Under the pieces are notes generated by a model. That model had not been told where the DNA came from. It saw nothing but the letters and a program-made list of their open reading frames with translations, and searched no databases. Below, piece by piece: positions 42,523 to 52,154 of a stretch of DNA of 64,000 nucleotides. Position 1 is the stretch's first letter. Every line of letters begins with the position of its first letter. Position numbers and translations under genes: made by a program. This stretch comes from Nonomuraea maritima (GTDB lineage Bacteria > Actinomycetota > Actinomycetes > Streptosporangiales > Streptosporangiaceae): assembly GCF_900100395.1 (NCBI RefSeq), contig NZ_FNFB01000010.1:121780-185779 (forward strand). The letters run 5' to 3'.

Positions 42523-42678
42523 AACATCAAAGGGTAGGGGATACGGCGAACTGCAAGGACTCGCCGGTTGACTGCATGAAACCTGCAGGATCGCCGCAAG
42601 CGGCGTCATTTACCAATGTCCCAGGAGCTCAGGGGGGAGCCGGTACGGAGCCGGCCCAGGGAGCTCAAGGGAGAGATC

Positions 42679-43137
42679 ATGTTCAAGAAGATCGCGACCG
42701 GCTTAGTCGCCATCGCCGCCACCAGCGCCGTCGCCCTGTCGTTCCCGGCCGCCGCCAGCGCTTCCGGGTACGCGGACTCCTGGGGGCCCGTCCACTCCAA
42801 GAACCACCTCGCCATGGCCAAGGGCGTCGTCGGCGTCGACTGGGACCACGACTCCAACGAGGTCCGCGTCAACGGCAGGCTCTACGACCTCGACCGGCGT
42901 ACGTACAGCCAGGGCGGCAAGTGCGCGTACGTGAAGTTCGAGGCGAGCGACTTCGACCACGACTGGTCGCCCGTCTACAACAGGAAATACTGCGGCTTCC
43001 CCCGCTACCAGTCGTTCCGCTTCGTCGAGCACGACGTCAGCAGCGTGCGGGTGAAGGTCTGCCAGATCAACCAGCACGGCACGTTCCCGGTGAAGTGCGG
43101 CCAGTGGCGCTACATCTACACGGCCGAGAACGAGTAG
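42679..43137 (+). CDS. Small secreted protein, unknown function
   Basis: 152 residues from ATG 42679, with GGGAGAG six bases upstream. The signal peptide is FKKIATGLVAIAATSAVALS with AAASAS cleavage. The mature protein is aromatic-rich with paired cysteines (KCAYVKFE, KYCGFPRY, VKVCQIN, VKCGQWRY), likely two disulfides in a compact beta fold. The family is not recognised. A strong hairpin terminator follows. Confidence 0.75.
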   Translation: MFKKIATGLVAIAATSAVALSFPAAASASGYADSWGPVHSKNHLAMAKGVVGVDWDHDSNEVRVNGRLYDLDRRTYSQGGKCAYVKFEASDFDHDWSPVYNRKYCGFPRYQSFRFVEHDVSSVRVKVCQINQHGTFPVKCGQWRYIYTAENE

Positions 43138-43146
43138 CCCGTACGT

Positions 43147-43176
43147 GAGAGCGGCCCTGCCGAGCGGGCCGCTCTC
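43147..43176. terminator. Bidirectional terminator between secreted protein and coaX
   Basis: GAGAGCGGCCC (43147-43157) and GGGCCGCTCTC (43166-43176) form a perfect 11-base-pair stem in the 49-base convergent gap. Confidence 0.85.
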
Positions 43177-43186
43177 CCGCTTCGGG

Positions 43187-43969
43187 TCAGACGGCGTTGC
43201 GGTGGTAGATCAGCCGCAGGCCGATGAGCGTCAGCCACGGCTCGTGCACGTCGATCGAGCGGGACTCGCCCACGACGAGTCCGGCGTGGCCGCCGGTGGC
43301 CACCACGGTCACCTCGTCGGGGTCGTCGGCGAGCTCGGCGGTCATGCGCTCGACGATGCCGTCGACCTGGCCCGCGAAGCCGTAGATGATGCCGGCCTGC
43401 AGCGCCTCGACGGTGTTCTTGGCGATCACCGAGCGCGGCCTGACGAGCTCGACCTTGTGCAGCTGCGCGCCGGCCGCGGCGAGGGCGTCCACGGAGATCT
43501 CGATGCCGGGGGCGGTGACCGCGCCGACGTACTCGCCCTTGGCCGACACCGCGTCGAACGAGGTGGCCGTGCCGAAGTCGACGATGATGCACGGGCCGCC
43601 GTACTGGTCGATGGCGGCCAGCGCGTTCACGATGCGGTCGCTCCCGACCTCTTTGGGGTTGTCCATGCGGACGGGCACCCCGGTGCGGATGCCCGGCTCG
43701 ACGATCACCGCCGGCACGTCGCCGTAGTAGCGGCGGCACATCTCACGCATCTCGTTGAGCACGCTCGGCACGGTGGAGCAAATGGCGATGCCGTGGATGT
43801 CGGCGCCCTTGAGCAGCGGCGACTGCGCCAGCAACCCCTGCAGGACGACCGCGATCTCGTCGGCGGTACGGCGGGCGTCGGTGGCCAGCCGCCAGTGCTC
43901 GATGACCTCTTCGCCCTCGAAAAGACCGAGCACCGTGTGCGTATTGCCGACGTCGATCGTGAGCAGCAT
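43187..43969 (-). CDS. coaX: Type III pantothenate kinase
   Basis: 260 residues. The N-terminal phosphate-binding motif is LLTIDVGNTHTVLGLF. Other motifs are the GSDRIVNALAA segment, CIIVDFGTATSFDAV and GAVTAPGIEIS. It phosphorylates pantothenate in the first step of CoA synthesis. Its start is three bases after the nadBC stop, so it is co-transcribed with the NAD and pantothenate genes upstream. Confidence 0.95.
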   Translation of the reverse strand: MLLTIDVGNTHTVLGLFEGEEVIEHWRLATDARRTADEIAVVLQGLLAQSPLLKGADIHGIAICSTVPSVLNEMREMCRRYYGDVPAVIVEPGIRTGVPVRMDNPKEVGSDRIVNALAAIDQYGGPCIIVDFGTATSFDAVSAKGEYVGAVTAPGIEISVDALAAAGAQLHKVELVRPRSVIAKNTVEALQAGIIYGFAGQVDGIVERMTAELADDPDEVTVVATGGHAGLVVGESRSIDVHEPWLTLIGLRLIYHRNAV

Positions 43970-43972
43970 CCA

Positions 43973-46498
43973 TTACCCCCGCAGATCAAGCGCGATGTCA
44001 AGGGCCGGCGCTGAATGCGTCAGCGCTCCCACCGCAAGGTAGTCGACGCCAGTTTCCGCCACATCACGGGCTGATTCCAAGGTCAATCCCCCACTTGCCT
44101 CAAGCGCAACCCTGTTTACCTGGCGCTTTTTCACGATATTCACTGCTCGGGCTGTGGCCTCGACCGTGAAGTTGTCGAGCAGCACCAGCTCGGCGCCCTC
44201 GTCCAGCACAGGTTCGAGCTGGTCGAGCCGGTCGATCTCGACCTCGATAGGCAGGTCCGGGTAGCGCTCCCTGACCAGCCTGAACGCCTCCGCCACGCCT
44301 CCCGCGGCCACGACGTGGTTGTCCTTGATGAGCGCGGCGTCGGACAGCGACATCCGGTGGTTGACGCCGCCGCCGCAGCGCACGGCGTACTTCTCCAGGG
44401 CGCGCAGACCGGGCAGGGTCTTGCGGCTGTCACGGACACGGGCGCCGGTGCCGCTGACCGCCTCGACCCACCTGCCGGTCAGCGTGGCCACCCCGGACAG
44501 GTGCGTGAGCAGGTTGAGCGCCGTGCGCTCGGCCGTCAGCAGGCCACGGACCGGGCCCTCCACGGTCATGAGCACATCGCCCGCCCGGACGCGCTCGCCG
44601 TCCTTGACCCCGCGTTCGGCGCGGGCGGCCCCCAGCCGGACGAACACCGCCTCGGCCACCGCCAGCCCGGCCACGACGCCGTCCTTGCGGGCCACCACGT
44701 CGGCGACCGCCCGCTGCCCGGCGGGAATGGTGGCCAGGCTGGTGACGTCGCCCTCCTCCTGGAGGTCCTCGGCCAGCGCCCGGTCGATCAGCGCGTCCAC
44801 CTCGGACGGGTCGAGCCCGGCCGAGGTCAGCTCCTGCGCGAGCCGCTCCGGCATCGCGTCCCCGTGCGGCACGTACGTCATGCGAAGCCCTTCCTCACTC
44901 AGGGTCACGTCCAGGTGGCCCAGCCATTCGTCGTCGTCGCGGTTCGCGTGGTCCTCGCGCCAGTGCGAGCCGCGGGTCTCCAGCCGCGCCGCCGCCACGC
45001 CGGTCAGCACGGTGGCGACCGTGATCAGGTTCGTCGCCTCCCACGACTCCGTGCACGGCGGCACGGCGACCGGCGTCCAGCGGGCGTCGCGCAGGGCCCG
45101 TGCGGTGGAGTGCAGCGACGCGCGGCTGCGCAGCACGCCCGCCCCTGCGCTCATGTGACCCTGGACCCGGAGCCTGGTGCGCGGGTCCACCAGCCCGGAC
45201 GCGGCCTCACCCGTGACGGGTTCGCCCGGCTCCGGCCGGGTGGCGTGGATGTCCTCGGCGATGCGCTCGGCGAACACCAGCCCTTCCAGCAGGGAGTTGG
45301 AGGCCAGCCGGTTGGCGCCGTGCACGCCCGTGCACGCCACCTCGCCGCACGCGTACAGCCCTTCGATGGAGGTACGGCCCCGCAGGTCCGTACGGACGCC
45401 GCCGCTCGCGTAGTGGGCGGCGGGCGCCACGGGGACGAGGTCGGTGGCCGGGTCGATCCCGTGGTCGCGGCAGACGGCGTAGATGGTCGGGAAGCGCGAC
45501 TCCCACTTCTCGCGGCCGAAGTGGCGGCCGTCGAGGTACACGTGGTCGCGGCCGGCCTCCCGCATCGTGCGCGTGATGGCCTTGGCCACGACGTCGCGCG
45601 GCGCGAGGTCGGCCAGCTCGTGGACGCCCGCCATGAACCGCCGGTTCTCGTGGTCGACGAGGAAGGCGCCCTCGCCCCTGACCGCCTCCGAGATCAGCGG
45701 CTGCTGGCCCGTCGAACCTTCCCCGAGCCAGAGCACGGTCGGGTGGAACTGGACGAACTCCAGGTCGCGCACCACCGCGCCGGCGCGCAGCGCGAGCGCC
45801 ACGCCGTCGCCCGTCGAGACGGCTGGGTTGGTGGTGGCCGCGTAGACCTGTCCCATGCCGCCGGTGGCCAGCACCACCGCCCTGGCGTGCACCGCCCCGA
45901 CGCCGTCGCGCGCGCCCTCGCCCATCACGTGCAGGGTGATGCCCCTCGCCCGGCCGCGGGCGTCCTTCAGCAGGTCGAGTACGAGGGCGTGCTCGATCAC
46001 CTCGATGGAGGCGGCGCGTACGGCCTCGGCGAGCGCGCGCTGCACCTCGGCTCCCGTGGCGTCGCCACCGGCGTGCACGATCCTGCGCCGCCGGTGGCCG
46101 CCCTCGCGCGTGAGCTGGAGCTCGCCGTCCGCGGTGCGGTCGAAGCGGGCGCCGCGGGCGATGAGCCTCCGCACCGCGCCGGGGCCCTCGGTCACCAGCG
46201 TGCGTACGGCGCCGACGTCGCAGAGCCCGACCCCGGCGAGCAGCGTGTCGCTCAGGTGCTCCTCCGGCGTGTCGCGCGGGTCGAGCACGGCCGCGATGCC
46301 GCCCTGGGCCCAGCGCGTGGAGCCGGACGACAGCTCGTCCTTGGTGACGACCAGGATCCTGGCCGCCGGGTCGAGCTCGGCGTGCCGCAGGGCGACGGTC
46401 AGGCCCGCGATGCCGGAGCCCACCACGACCACGTCGGCCTCGACGGTCCAGCCCGGGTCGGGGGCGGTCAGCCGCATGGGGATCGCCGGTGCGCTCAT
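43973..46498 (-). CDS. nadB-nadC: Fused L-aspartate oxidase / quinolinate phosphoribosyltransferase (NadB-NadC)
   Basis: One uninterrupted 841-residue frame from ATG 46498 (GGAGA upstream). Residues ~20-545 are complete L-aspartate oxidase: FAD motif VVVVGSGIAGLTVALRHAE, SSGSTRWAQGGIAAV and GLYACGEVACTGVHGANRLA. Residues ~549-841 are a complete NadC: GLDPSEVDALIDRALAEDLQ, TLPGLRALEKYAVRCGGGVN and HRMSLSDAALIKDNHV. Usually these are separate adjacent genes. NadB makes iminoaspartate, NadA condenses it to quinolinate, and NadC converts quinolinate to nicotinate mononucleotide. An internal ATG at 44854 with GGGGA upstream might also yield free NadC. nadA is not in the window. Confidence 0.92.
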   Translation of the reverse strand: MSAPAIPMRLTAPDPGWTVEADVVVVGSGIAGLTVALRHAELDPAARILVVTKDELSSGSTRWAQGGIAAVLDPRDTPEEHLSDTLLAGVGLCDVGAVRTLVTEGPGAVRRLIARGARFDRTADGELQLTREGGHRRRRIVHAGGDATGAEVQRALAEAVRAASIEVIEHALVLDLLKDARGRARGITLHVMGEGARDGVGAVHARAVVLATGGMGQVYAATTNPAVSTGDGVALALRAGAVVRDLEFVQFHPTVLWLGEGSTGQQPLISEAVRGEGAFLVDHENRRFMAGVHELADLAPRDVVAKAITRTMREAGRDHVYLDGRHFGREKWESRFPTIYAVCRDHGIDPATDLVPVAPAAHYASGGVRTDLRGRTSIEGLYACGEVACTGVHGANRLASNSLLEGLVFAERIAEDIHATRPEPGEPVTGEAASGLVDPRTRLRVQGHMSAGAGVLRSRASLHSTARALRDARWTPVAVPPCTESWEATNLITVATVLTGVAAARLETRGSHWREDHANRDDDEWLGHLDVTLSEEGLRMTYVPHGDAMPERLAQELTSAGLDPSEVDALIDRALAEDLQEEGDVTSLATIPAGQRAVADVVARKDGVVAGLAVAEAVFVRLGAARAERGVKDGERVRAGDVLMTVEGPVRGLLTAERTALNLLTHLSGVATLTGRWVEAVSGTGARVRDSRKTLPGLRALEKYAVRCGGGVNHRMSLSDAALIKDNHVVAAGGVAEAFRLVRERYPDLPIEVEIDRLDQLEPVLDEGAELVLLDNFTVEATARAVNIVKKRQVNRVALEASGGLTLESARDVAETGVDYLAVGALTHSAPALDIALDLRG

Positions 46499-46577
46499 TG
46501 GGGGTCTCCTCACTGACGGCGATTTCGTCAATATGACGATAACGCGCGAGGAGCCGCATCCATGCCCCGGGGGTTGT

Positions 46578-47405
46578 TCAGGTGAGGGTGACGGTGACGT
46601 TGTCGATCAGCCGGGTGCCGCCCACCCGGGCGGCCACCGCGAGCACGGCCACGCCCTCGTACGGCTCCTTCACCTCGGTGAAGGTGCGCGGGTCGACCAG
46701 GACCAGGTATTCCACCTTGAGCTCGGGGTTCCGGTCGAGCTCCTCGCGCGCGGCCGTACGGATCTCGTCGGGGGTGCGCCGGCCCGCGCCCGCCCGCAGC
46801 GCCCGCGAGAGCCCGAGCGCCACCTTCCTCTCCTCGGCCGACAGGTAGCGGTTGCGGCTGGACATGGCCAGCCCGTCGGGCTCGCGTACGGTGGGAGCGC
46901 CCAGGATCTCGACCGGCACGTCGAGGTCGGCGACCATGCGGCGGATGAGCGCGAGCTGTTGGGCGTCCTTCTCGCCGAAGACCGCGAGGTCGGGACGGAC
47001 GAGGTTGAACAGCTTGAGCACCACCGTGAGCACGCCGTCGAAGTGGCCCGGCCGGAACTCGCCCTCGACGACGTCGCCCATCTGACCGGCGGAGACGCTC
47101 ACCTGCCGGCCGGGCGGATACATGTCGTCGACGCCAGGATGGAACACCACGTCCACCCCTTCGGCCCGGCACACGTCGAGATCATCATCAAACGTACGCG
47201 GATAACGCGAAAAATCCTCGTTAGGGCCGAATTGGAGGGGATTGACGAAGATGCTGACCACGACCTGATCCGCGCGCTCGCGAGCCTGCCTGATCAGCGA
47301 GCGGTGCCCCTCGTGGAGGGCGCCCATGGTCGGCACCAGAGCGACGGTTCCGGGACGGCGGGCCGCGACCAGGTCTTCCCGGTTCCTGGCGACGATCAGA
47401 TCCAT
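46578..47405 (-). CDS. panC: Pantothenate synthetase
   Basis: 275 residues. It has the HIGH-like ATP site [49 protein letters not shown] and the KMSKS-equivalent MSSRNRYLS. It ligates pantoate and beta-alanine. It lies 21 bases after the DUF2520 gene and upstream of nadBC and coaX, forming a cofactor operon. panB, panD and panE are not in view. Confidence 0.96.
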   Translation of the reverse strand: MDLIVARNREDLVAARRPGTVALVPTMGALHEGHRSLIRQARERADQVVVSIFVNPLQFGPNEDFSRYPRTFDDDLDVCRAEGVDVVFHPGVDDMYPPGRQVSVSAGQMGDVVEGEFRPGHFDGVLTVVLKLFNLVRPDLAVFGEKDAQQLALIRRMVADLDVPVEILGAPTVREPDGLAMSSRNRYLSAEERKVALGLSRALRAGAGRRTPDEIRTAAREELDRNPELKVEYLVLVDPRTFTEVKEPYEGVAVLAVAARVGGTRLIDNVTVTLT

Positions 47406-47426
47406 GGCTGCCCTTTCACGCGACGG

Positions 47427-48317
47427 TTACGTCCATATATTGCCTCCCAGCGCGTCGAGCAGCCGCTCCGCCTCCTCCGGTTTGAGCAGCCCGGCCGCCA
47501 GCGCGCGGTCGGCGGTGAGCCTGGCCAGCGCGACGTAGGCGTCGGCGGCCTCGGGGGCCGCCAGGATCAGGGCATCCACGTGCTTGCGCACGGTGTTGGC
47601 GTCGCCGCGGACCACCGGTCCTGTCAGCCCCGCGATGCCGAGCCGCAGCACGTTGTCGAGCGCCGCGCCGAGCAGCGGCCCGAGCATGCGGCCCGGATGC
47701 TCGACGCCGATGCGGCGGAGCAGGTCGCCCGACTCGGCGATGAGCGTGACCATGTGGTTGGCCGCCCCGGCCAGGGCCGCGTGGTAGAGCGGGCGATCGG
47801 CGTCGGCGATCCAGACCGGCTCGCCGCCCATCTCGATCACCAGGGCCTCCGCCACCGGTCGCAGCGCCTCGGGCGCGGTCACGCCGTAGGAGATGCCGGT
47901 CAGCTTGTTGAGGTCGTCGTCACGTCCGGTGAACGTCATCACCGGGTGCAGCGCGAACGGCAGCGCACCCATGGCCGTGGCCGGGTCGAGCACCGACAGG
48001 CCGTGAGCCCCGCTCGTGTGCACGAGCATCTTGCCCCGCAGGCTGGCCCCCGTGGCGGCCAGCCCGCTGACCAGCGAGGGCAGCACGTCGTCGGGCACGG
48101 CCAGCAGGACCAGCTGGGCCGCCGCCACCACCTTGTCGGGCCGGGACGGCGTGACGCCGAGCCGCTCGGCCATCCAGCGCTGCGAGTCGTCGGACAGGCC
48201 GCTCGCTGCGACGACGCGGTGGCCGGCCTGCGCGAGCGCGGCCCCGAGGGCGGATCCGACCTTGCCCGCCCCGAGTACGCCGACAGTCAGCCGTGCCGGC
48301 CGATCCCCTGCGTCCAT
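47427..48317 (-). CDS. Rossmann-like/DUF2520 domain protein
   Basis: 296 residues. The N-terminal NAD(P)-binding Rossmann domain is LTVGVLGAGKVGSALGAALA. The C-terminal helical DUF2520 domain contains YHAALAGAANHMVTLIAESG and PLLGAALDNVLRLG. The fold resembles ketopantoate reductase (PanE) and ProC. The gene precedes panC as the first gene of the apparent pantothenate/NAD unit. A role as an alternative ketopantoate reductase is attractive but unproven. Confidence 0.85.
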   Translation of the reverse strand: MDAGDRPARLTVGVLGAGKVGSALGAALAQAGHRVVAASGLSDDSQRWMAERLGVTPSRPDKVVAAAQLVLLAVPDDVLPSLVSGLAATGASLRGKMLVHTSGAHGLSVLDPATAMGALPFALHPVMTFTGRDDDLNKLTGISYGVTAPEALRPVAEALVIEMGGEPVWIADADRPLYHAALAGAANHMVTLIAESGDLLRRIGVEHPGRMLGPLLGAALDNVLRLGIAGLTGPVVRGDANTVRKHVDALILAAPEAADAYVALARLTADRALAAGLLKPEEAERLLDALGGNIWT

Positions 48318-48627
48318 GACGTCTCACCCCTGTAGAGCCGAAGGCACCGTCAGCGTAGTGGTGGCCTCTCGTCGTGCCCACGGTAAGCCACGTCGACCGC
48401 CCGCGGATGCGCGGGCGTGCCCACGTGACTGGGGCTTTGCCCCGGGATGAGTTATCGACAAAAGCGACAAGGGCATACAAATGGTGCACCCCCTGTCGGA
48501 AGAGATGAGGAGAGGGGTTCATCGCACGGCTAGCGGGCGCCTGGTCCGTTTGGGACCGACGCCCGCGGCGGACGGGACCTCTTGGAGGTGCGCCGGCTGG
48601 TCATCCGCCGACCGACCTGCCGAAAGG
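48318..48627. other. Intergenic region with GC hairpins
   Basis: No gene. It contains a GGGGC-TTT-GCCCC hairpin near 48432 and a GGGCG...GGTCC-GTTT-GGGACC...CGCCC structure near 48536-48565. The promoter of the DUF2520-panC-nadBC-coaX unit should lie within 48318-48500. Confidence 0.5.
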
Positions 48628-48660
48628 AGAGCCCGGACCGGCATGACCGATCCGGGCTCT
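48628..48660 (-). terminator. Terminator after the chaplin gene
   Basis: AGAGCCCGGA (48628-48637) and TCCGGGCTCT (48651-48660) form a perfect ten-base-pair stem, ending 38 bases beyond the chaplin stop. Confidence 0.8.
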
Positions 48661-48697
48661 TTCACGGCTCAGCACTCACGCACCCCCGGCGGAGGGG

Positions 48698-48928
48698 TCA
48701 GCGGCGGGGGCCCAAGAAGGCCTGGGCACCGCCTTCGCAGCCTGCGATCGCGAGACCGACGACCGCGATGCCGTTGCCGCACACGTTGACGGGGGCGATG
48801 ATCGGGATGCTGATCTGGTTGCCCGAGAGCACGCCGCCGGAGCCGTTCGTGACGTCTGCGTGCGCGGGGACGCCCGCCAGGGACATCGCGGCCACGGCTC
48901 CGGCGACGACCAGGACCTTCTTCAGCAC
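48698..48928 (-). CDS. Short chaplin-type secreted protein
   Basis: 76 residues from GTG 48928, with AAGGAG eight bases upstream. It has a signal peptide ending PAHA. The mature ~53 residues form one chaplin domain: GGVLSGNQISIPIIAPVNVCG and IAVVGLAIAGC, with the two conserved Cys. Chaplins assemble into amyloid fibres that lower surface tension and coat aerial hyphae and spores. This suggests a sporulating filamentous actinomycete. Confidence 0.88.
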   Translation of the reverse strand: MLKKVLVVAGAVAAMSLAGVPAHADVTNGSGGVLSGNQISIPIIAPVNVCGNGIAVVGLAIAGCEGGAQAFLGPRR

Positions 48929-49112
48929 GAGGGCTCCTTAAGGTTGCGCGGCCGTACAGGACCGCGAGAGTGCATGCTCGAAACGGACGCGCCGATGCTC
49001 ACCCAGCGCGTGCGCCTGGCGACAACGGGTAAACGATAGCGCAAGGAAGCGGCACGGAGTAGTCACACGATGACCGTGCGTATCCGTGGCGAGTCATGAG
49101 ATAGTCCAGGAC

Positions 49113-50075
49113 ATGTGGCTCACCTGGCGCGCCGCGACCGAACACGCGCTCTACGGCGAGAACGGCTTCTACCTCCGCGAACGCCCTTCGGGCCATTTCC
49201 GCACCTCGGTCAGCGCGTCCACGGCGTTCGCCGGCGCGGTCCTCCGGCTCCTCACGGAGGTGGACGCGAAGCTCGGCCACCCCGGCACGCTCGACCTGGT
49301 CGACATCGGCGCCGGCGAGGGTGAGCTCGTCACCCAGGTGCTGGCCGCCGCCGAGCCCGAGCTGCGCGACCGGCTGTGCGTCACCGCCGTCGACCTCTCA
49401 CCGCGCCCGCACGCCCTGCCGGAACGCGTCCACTGGTCACCGCGCCTGCCCGCCGGGATCTCCGGGCTGGCCGTCGCCAACGAGTGGCTCGACAACGTGC
49501 CGGTCGACGTCGTGGAGCAGACCCCCGACGGGCCGCGGCTGGTCATGGTCAACGTACGCACGGGCGAGGAGCGCGTCGACGGGCCGCCGTGCCCCGACGA
49601 CCTCGCCTGGCTCGAACGGTGGTGGCCGCTGCCCCGCGTGGGCGCGCGGGCCGAGATCGGCCGCCCGCGCGACGAGGCGTGGGCCTCGGTCGTGACCCGC
49701 CTCACCAGGGGCCAGGCGATCGCCGTCGATTATGCACACCCTGTGGACAACCGTCCTCCGTGCGGCACGCTGACCGGCTACCGCGACGGCGCGCTCGTCA
49801 CGCCCGTACCCGACGGGAGCTGCGACATCACCGCGCACGTCGCGCTCGACGCGTGCGCCGAGGCCGGGCGGCGGGCCGGCGCGATATCCACAACCTTGTC
49901 CACACAGCGCGAGGCGCTGCGCGCGCTGGGCGTCACGGGTGCCCGTCCGCCGCTGGAGCTGGCCCGTACCGATCCGAGCGGCTACCTCAGGGCGCTCGCC
50001 CGCGCGTCGGAGGAGGCCGAGCTGATCAGCCCGCGGGGGCTCGGCGGCTTCGGCTGGCTCAGCCAGTGGCGGTGA
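49113..50075 (+). CDS. SAM-dependent methyltransferase, MidA/NDUFAF7 (DUF185) family
   Basis: 320 residues from ATG 49113 (WLTWRAATEHALYGENGFYL); 49086 is an alternative. The family markers are FYLRERPSGHFRTSVSAS, the SAM motif LVDIGAGEGELVTQVL, VANEWLDNVPVDVVEQ and QAIAVDYAHP. Eukaryotic NDUFAF7 dimethylates an arginine of complex I subunit NDUFS2 (NuoD homologue). A NuoD-like gene lies 4.4 kb downstream. Its 3' end overlaps the convergent P450 by 17 bases. Confidence 0.85.
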   Translation: MWLTWRAATEHALYGENGFYLRERPSGHFRTSVSASTAFAGAVLRLLTEVDAKLGHPGTLDLVDIGAGEGELVTQVLAAAEPELRDRLCVTAVDLSPRPHALPERVHWSPRLPAGISGLAVANEWLDNVPVDVVEQTPDGPRLVMVNVRTGEERVDGPPCPDDLAWLERWWPLPRVGARAEIGRPRDEAWASVVTRLTRGQAIAVDYAHPVDNRPPCGTLTGYRDGALVTPVPDGSCDITAHVALDACAEAGRRAGAISTTLSTQREALRALGVTGARPPLELARTDPSGYLRALARASEEAELISPRGLGGFGWLSQWR

Positions 50076-51252
50076 GCTCCAGCGCCCGCAGGCCGCGGAT
50101 GACGTAGCCGGGCTTCCACGCCGGCTCCTCGGTCAGCTCCAGCGTGACCGACCGGTCGAGCAGCGCGCCGAACGACTCGATGAGCTCGATCCTGGCCAGG
50201 GGCGCGCCCAGGCAGAAGTGGATGCCGGCGCCGAACGAGATGTGCGGGTTGTCCGCGCGTCCGACGTCGAGCCGGTCGGGGTCGGCGAAGACGGCCGGGT
50301 CGCGGTTGGCCGACCCGAACAGCAGGGCCACCTCCGAGCCGCGCGGGATGCGTACGCCGTGCACCTCGATGTCCTCGAGCACCCAGCGCTCGAACATCTG
50401 CAGCGGCGTGTCCCAGCGCATCAGCTCCTCGACCGCCGTGGGCAGCAGCGAGCGGTCGTGGCGCAGCCGTTCCAGCTCGGCCGGGTTCCTGAACAGCGCC
50501 CACCAGCCGTTGCCGGTGACGTTCACCGTGGCCTCGTGGCCGGCGTTGAGCAGCAGCACGCACGTGCCGACGAGCTCGTCCTCCGTCAGCTCCTCGACCT
50601 GCGTGAGCGCGCTGATCAGGTCGTCGCCGGGGGCGCGCCGGCGGGCCGCGGCGAGGTCGCTGAGGTAGGCGGAGAACTCGCTCGCCGCGCGGACCGCGGT
50701 GTGCTGGACCTCCGGCGTCGGGTTGAGCTCGTACATGCCGCAGATGTCGGACGACCACGGGCGCAGCAGGTGGCGGTCGGACTCGGGGATGCCGAGCATC
50801 TCGGCGATGACGGTGACCGGCAGCGGCTCGGCGACCTCGGCGATCAGATCACCGCCGCCCTTGTCCACGTACGCGTCCACCAGGCCCCTGGCGATGGCGC
50901 GGACCTGGGGACGCAGCGACTCGACCATGCGAGGGGTGAACGCCTTCGAGACCAGCCGGCGCAGTCTGGTGTGCACCGGCGGCTCGACATCGAGCATGCC
51001 CGCCCTGATCACCCGCCAGAACGGCTCCTGGAACTCCGGCTCCGGCGTCCTGCCGAACTCCTCGTGCGTGGCCACGTGCAGGTAGGACCGGCCGAGACGG
51101 CGGTCGCGCAGCAGCGCGTTGACGTCGGCGTGCCGCGCGATCAGCCACTGTCCGGTCGGCTCGTAGTAACTGACGGGCGCCTCGCGCCGCAGCACGTCGT
51201 AGGCCCCGTACGGGGACGCCACGAAATCCGGATTCCAAGGATCAAAAAGCAC
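50059..51252 (-). CDS. Cytochrome P450
   Basis: 397 residues. It shows DVEPPVHTRLRRLVSKAFTPR, an I-helix LLLNAGHEATVNV in which the usual Thr-Thr is Ala-Thr, an ExxR motif (EELMRWDTP) and the haem loop FGAGIHFCLGAPLAR. It is a soluble class bacterial P450 of unknown substrate. No ferredoxin is adjacent. It starts 21 bases after the terC stop in the same direction. Confidence 0.92.
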   Translation of the reverse strand: MLFDPWNPDFVASPYGAYDVLRREAPVSYYEPTGQWLIARHADVNALLRDRRLGRSYLHVATHEEFGRTPEPEFQEPFWRVIRAGMLDVEPPVHTRLRRLVSKAFTPRMVESLRPQVRAIARGLVDAYVDKGGGDLIAEVAEPLPVTVIAEMLGIPESDRHLLRPWSSDICGMYELNPTPEVQHTAVRAASEFSAYLSDLAAARRRAPGDDLISALTQVEELTEDELVGTCVLLLNAGHEATVNVTGNGWWALFRNPAELERLRHDRSLLPTAVEELMRWDTPLQMFERWVLEDIEVHGVRIPRGSEVALLFGSANRDPAVFADPDRLDVGRADNPHISFGAGIHFCLGAPLARIELIESFGALLDRSVTLELTEEPAWKPGYVIRGLRALELTATG

Positions 51253-51272
51253 TATTTCATCTTAGAAGTGGA

Positions 51273-51998
51273 TTACTCACTTTTGACAGCCTTCTTGGTG
51301 CGTACGCGGATGTTGAGCAGTTCGACGACGACCGAGAACGCCATCGCGAAGTAGATGTAGCCCTTCGGGATGTGCTGGTCGAGCCCTTCGGCGACGAGCA
51401 CGACGCCGATGAGCACGAGGAACGCCAGGGCCAGCATCTTGACGCTCGGGTGCCGGTCGACGAAGCGGCTGATCGGCCCGGAGGCGAAGAGCATCACCAC
51501 CACGGCGACCACGACCGCGGCGATCATCACGCCGAGTTGCTCCACCATGCCGACGGCGGTGATCACGGAGTCGAGCGAGAACACGATGTCGAGCACCATG
51601 ATCTGCACGATCACCGAGGTGAAGGAGACGGCGGCGGCCTTCTTGCCGTCCCCGCCGTGCGCCGTGTCCATCGTGTGGCTGATCTCCGTGACGCTCTTGC
51701 CCAGCAGGAACAGGCCACCGAGCAGCAGAATCAGGTCGCGTCCGGAAATTTCGTGACCTAAGACCTCGAACAACGGCTCCGTCAGCTGGACCACCCACGA
51801 CAGGCCGAGCAGCAGCAGGAGCCGGCTGACCAGGGCGGCGGCCAGCCCCAGCACCCGCGCCCTGTCGCGCTGTTCGGGCGGCAGCTTCCCGGCGAGGATG
51901 GAGATGAAGATGATGTTGTCGATCCCGAGCACGATCTCCAGGGCGACCAGGGTGAAGAAACCGATCCAGATCTGTGGGTCAGCCACCCAGTCGAACAT
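51273..51998 (-). CDS. TerC-family integral membrane protein
   Basis: 241 residues, seven or so hydrophobic helices. The two acidic membrane signatures are LEIVLGIDNIIFISILAG and LDIVFSLDSVITAVGM. GGAGG lies just before the ATG. Members include TerC (tellurite resistance) and Alx-like manganese exporters that protect secreted metalloenzymes. Metal export is probable. Confidence 0.92.
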   Translation of the reverse strand: MFDWVADPQIWIGFFTLVALEIVLGIDNIIFISILAGKLPPEQRDRARVLGLAAALVSRLLLLLGLSWVVQLTEPLFEVLGHEISGRDLILLLGGLFLLGKSVTEISHTMDTAHGGDGKKAAAVSFTSVIVQIMVLDIVFSLDSVITAVGMVEQLGVMIAAVVVAVVVMLFASGPISRFVDRHPSVKMLALAFLVLIGVVLVAEGLDQHIPKGYIYFAMAFSVVVELLNIRVRTKKAVKSE

Positions 51999-52154
51999 CG
52001 GCGCACCTCCATGGCTCTAGTTGCTGACAGGTCTCCGGTAGCAACGAGCCCCACACGGCGGAAGTTCGCGATCACGAGGTTGGTGACCAAGTACGTCTCG
52101 CATATCGGTACACGGTGTTGTGCACCGATTTTCGCTTGCTATAGTCCCCCCGTA

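Noticed and set aside
44852-44854. A separate nadC gene starting at the internal ATG
   Set aside because: The NadB frame reads straight through without a stop, so it is annotated as one fusion; internal initiation is kept only as a possibility.
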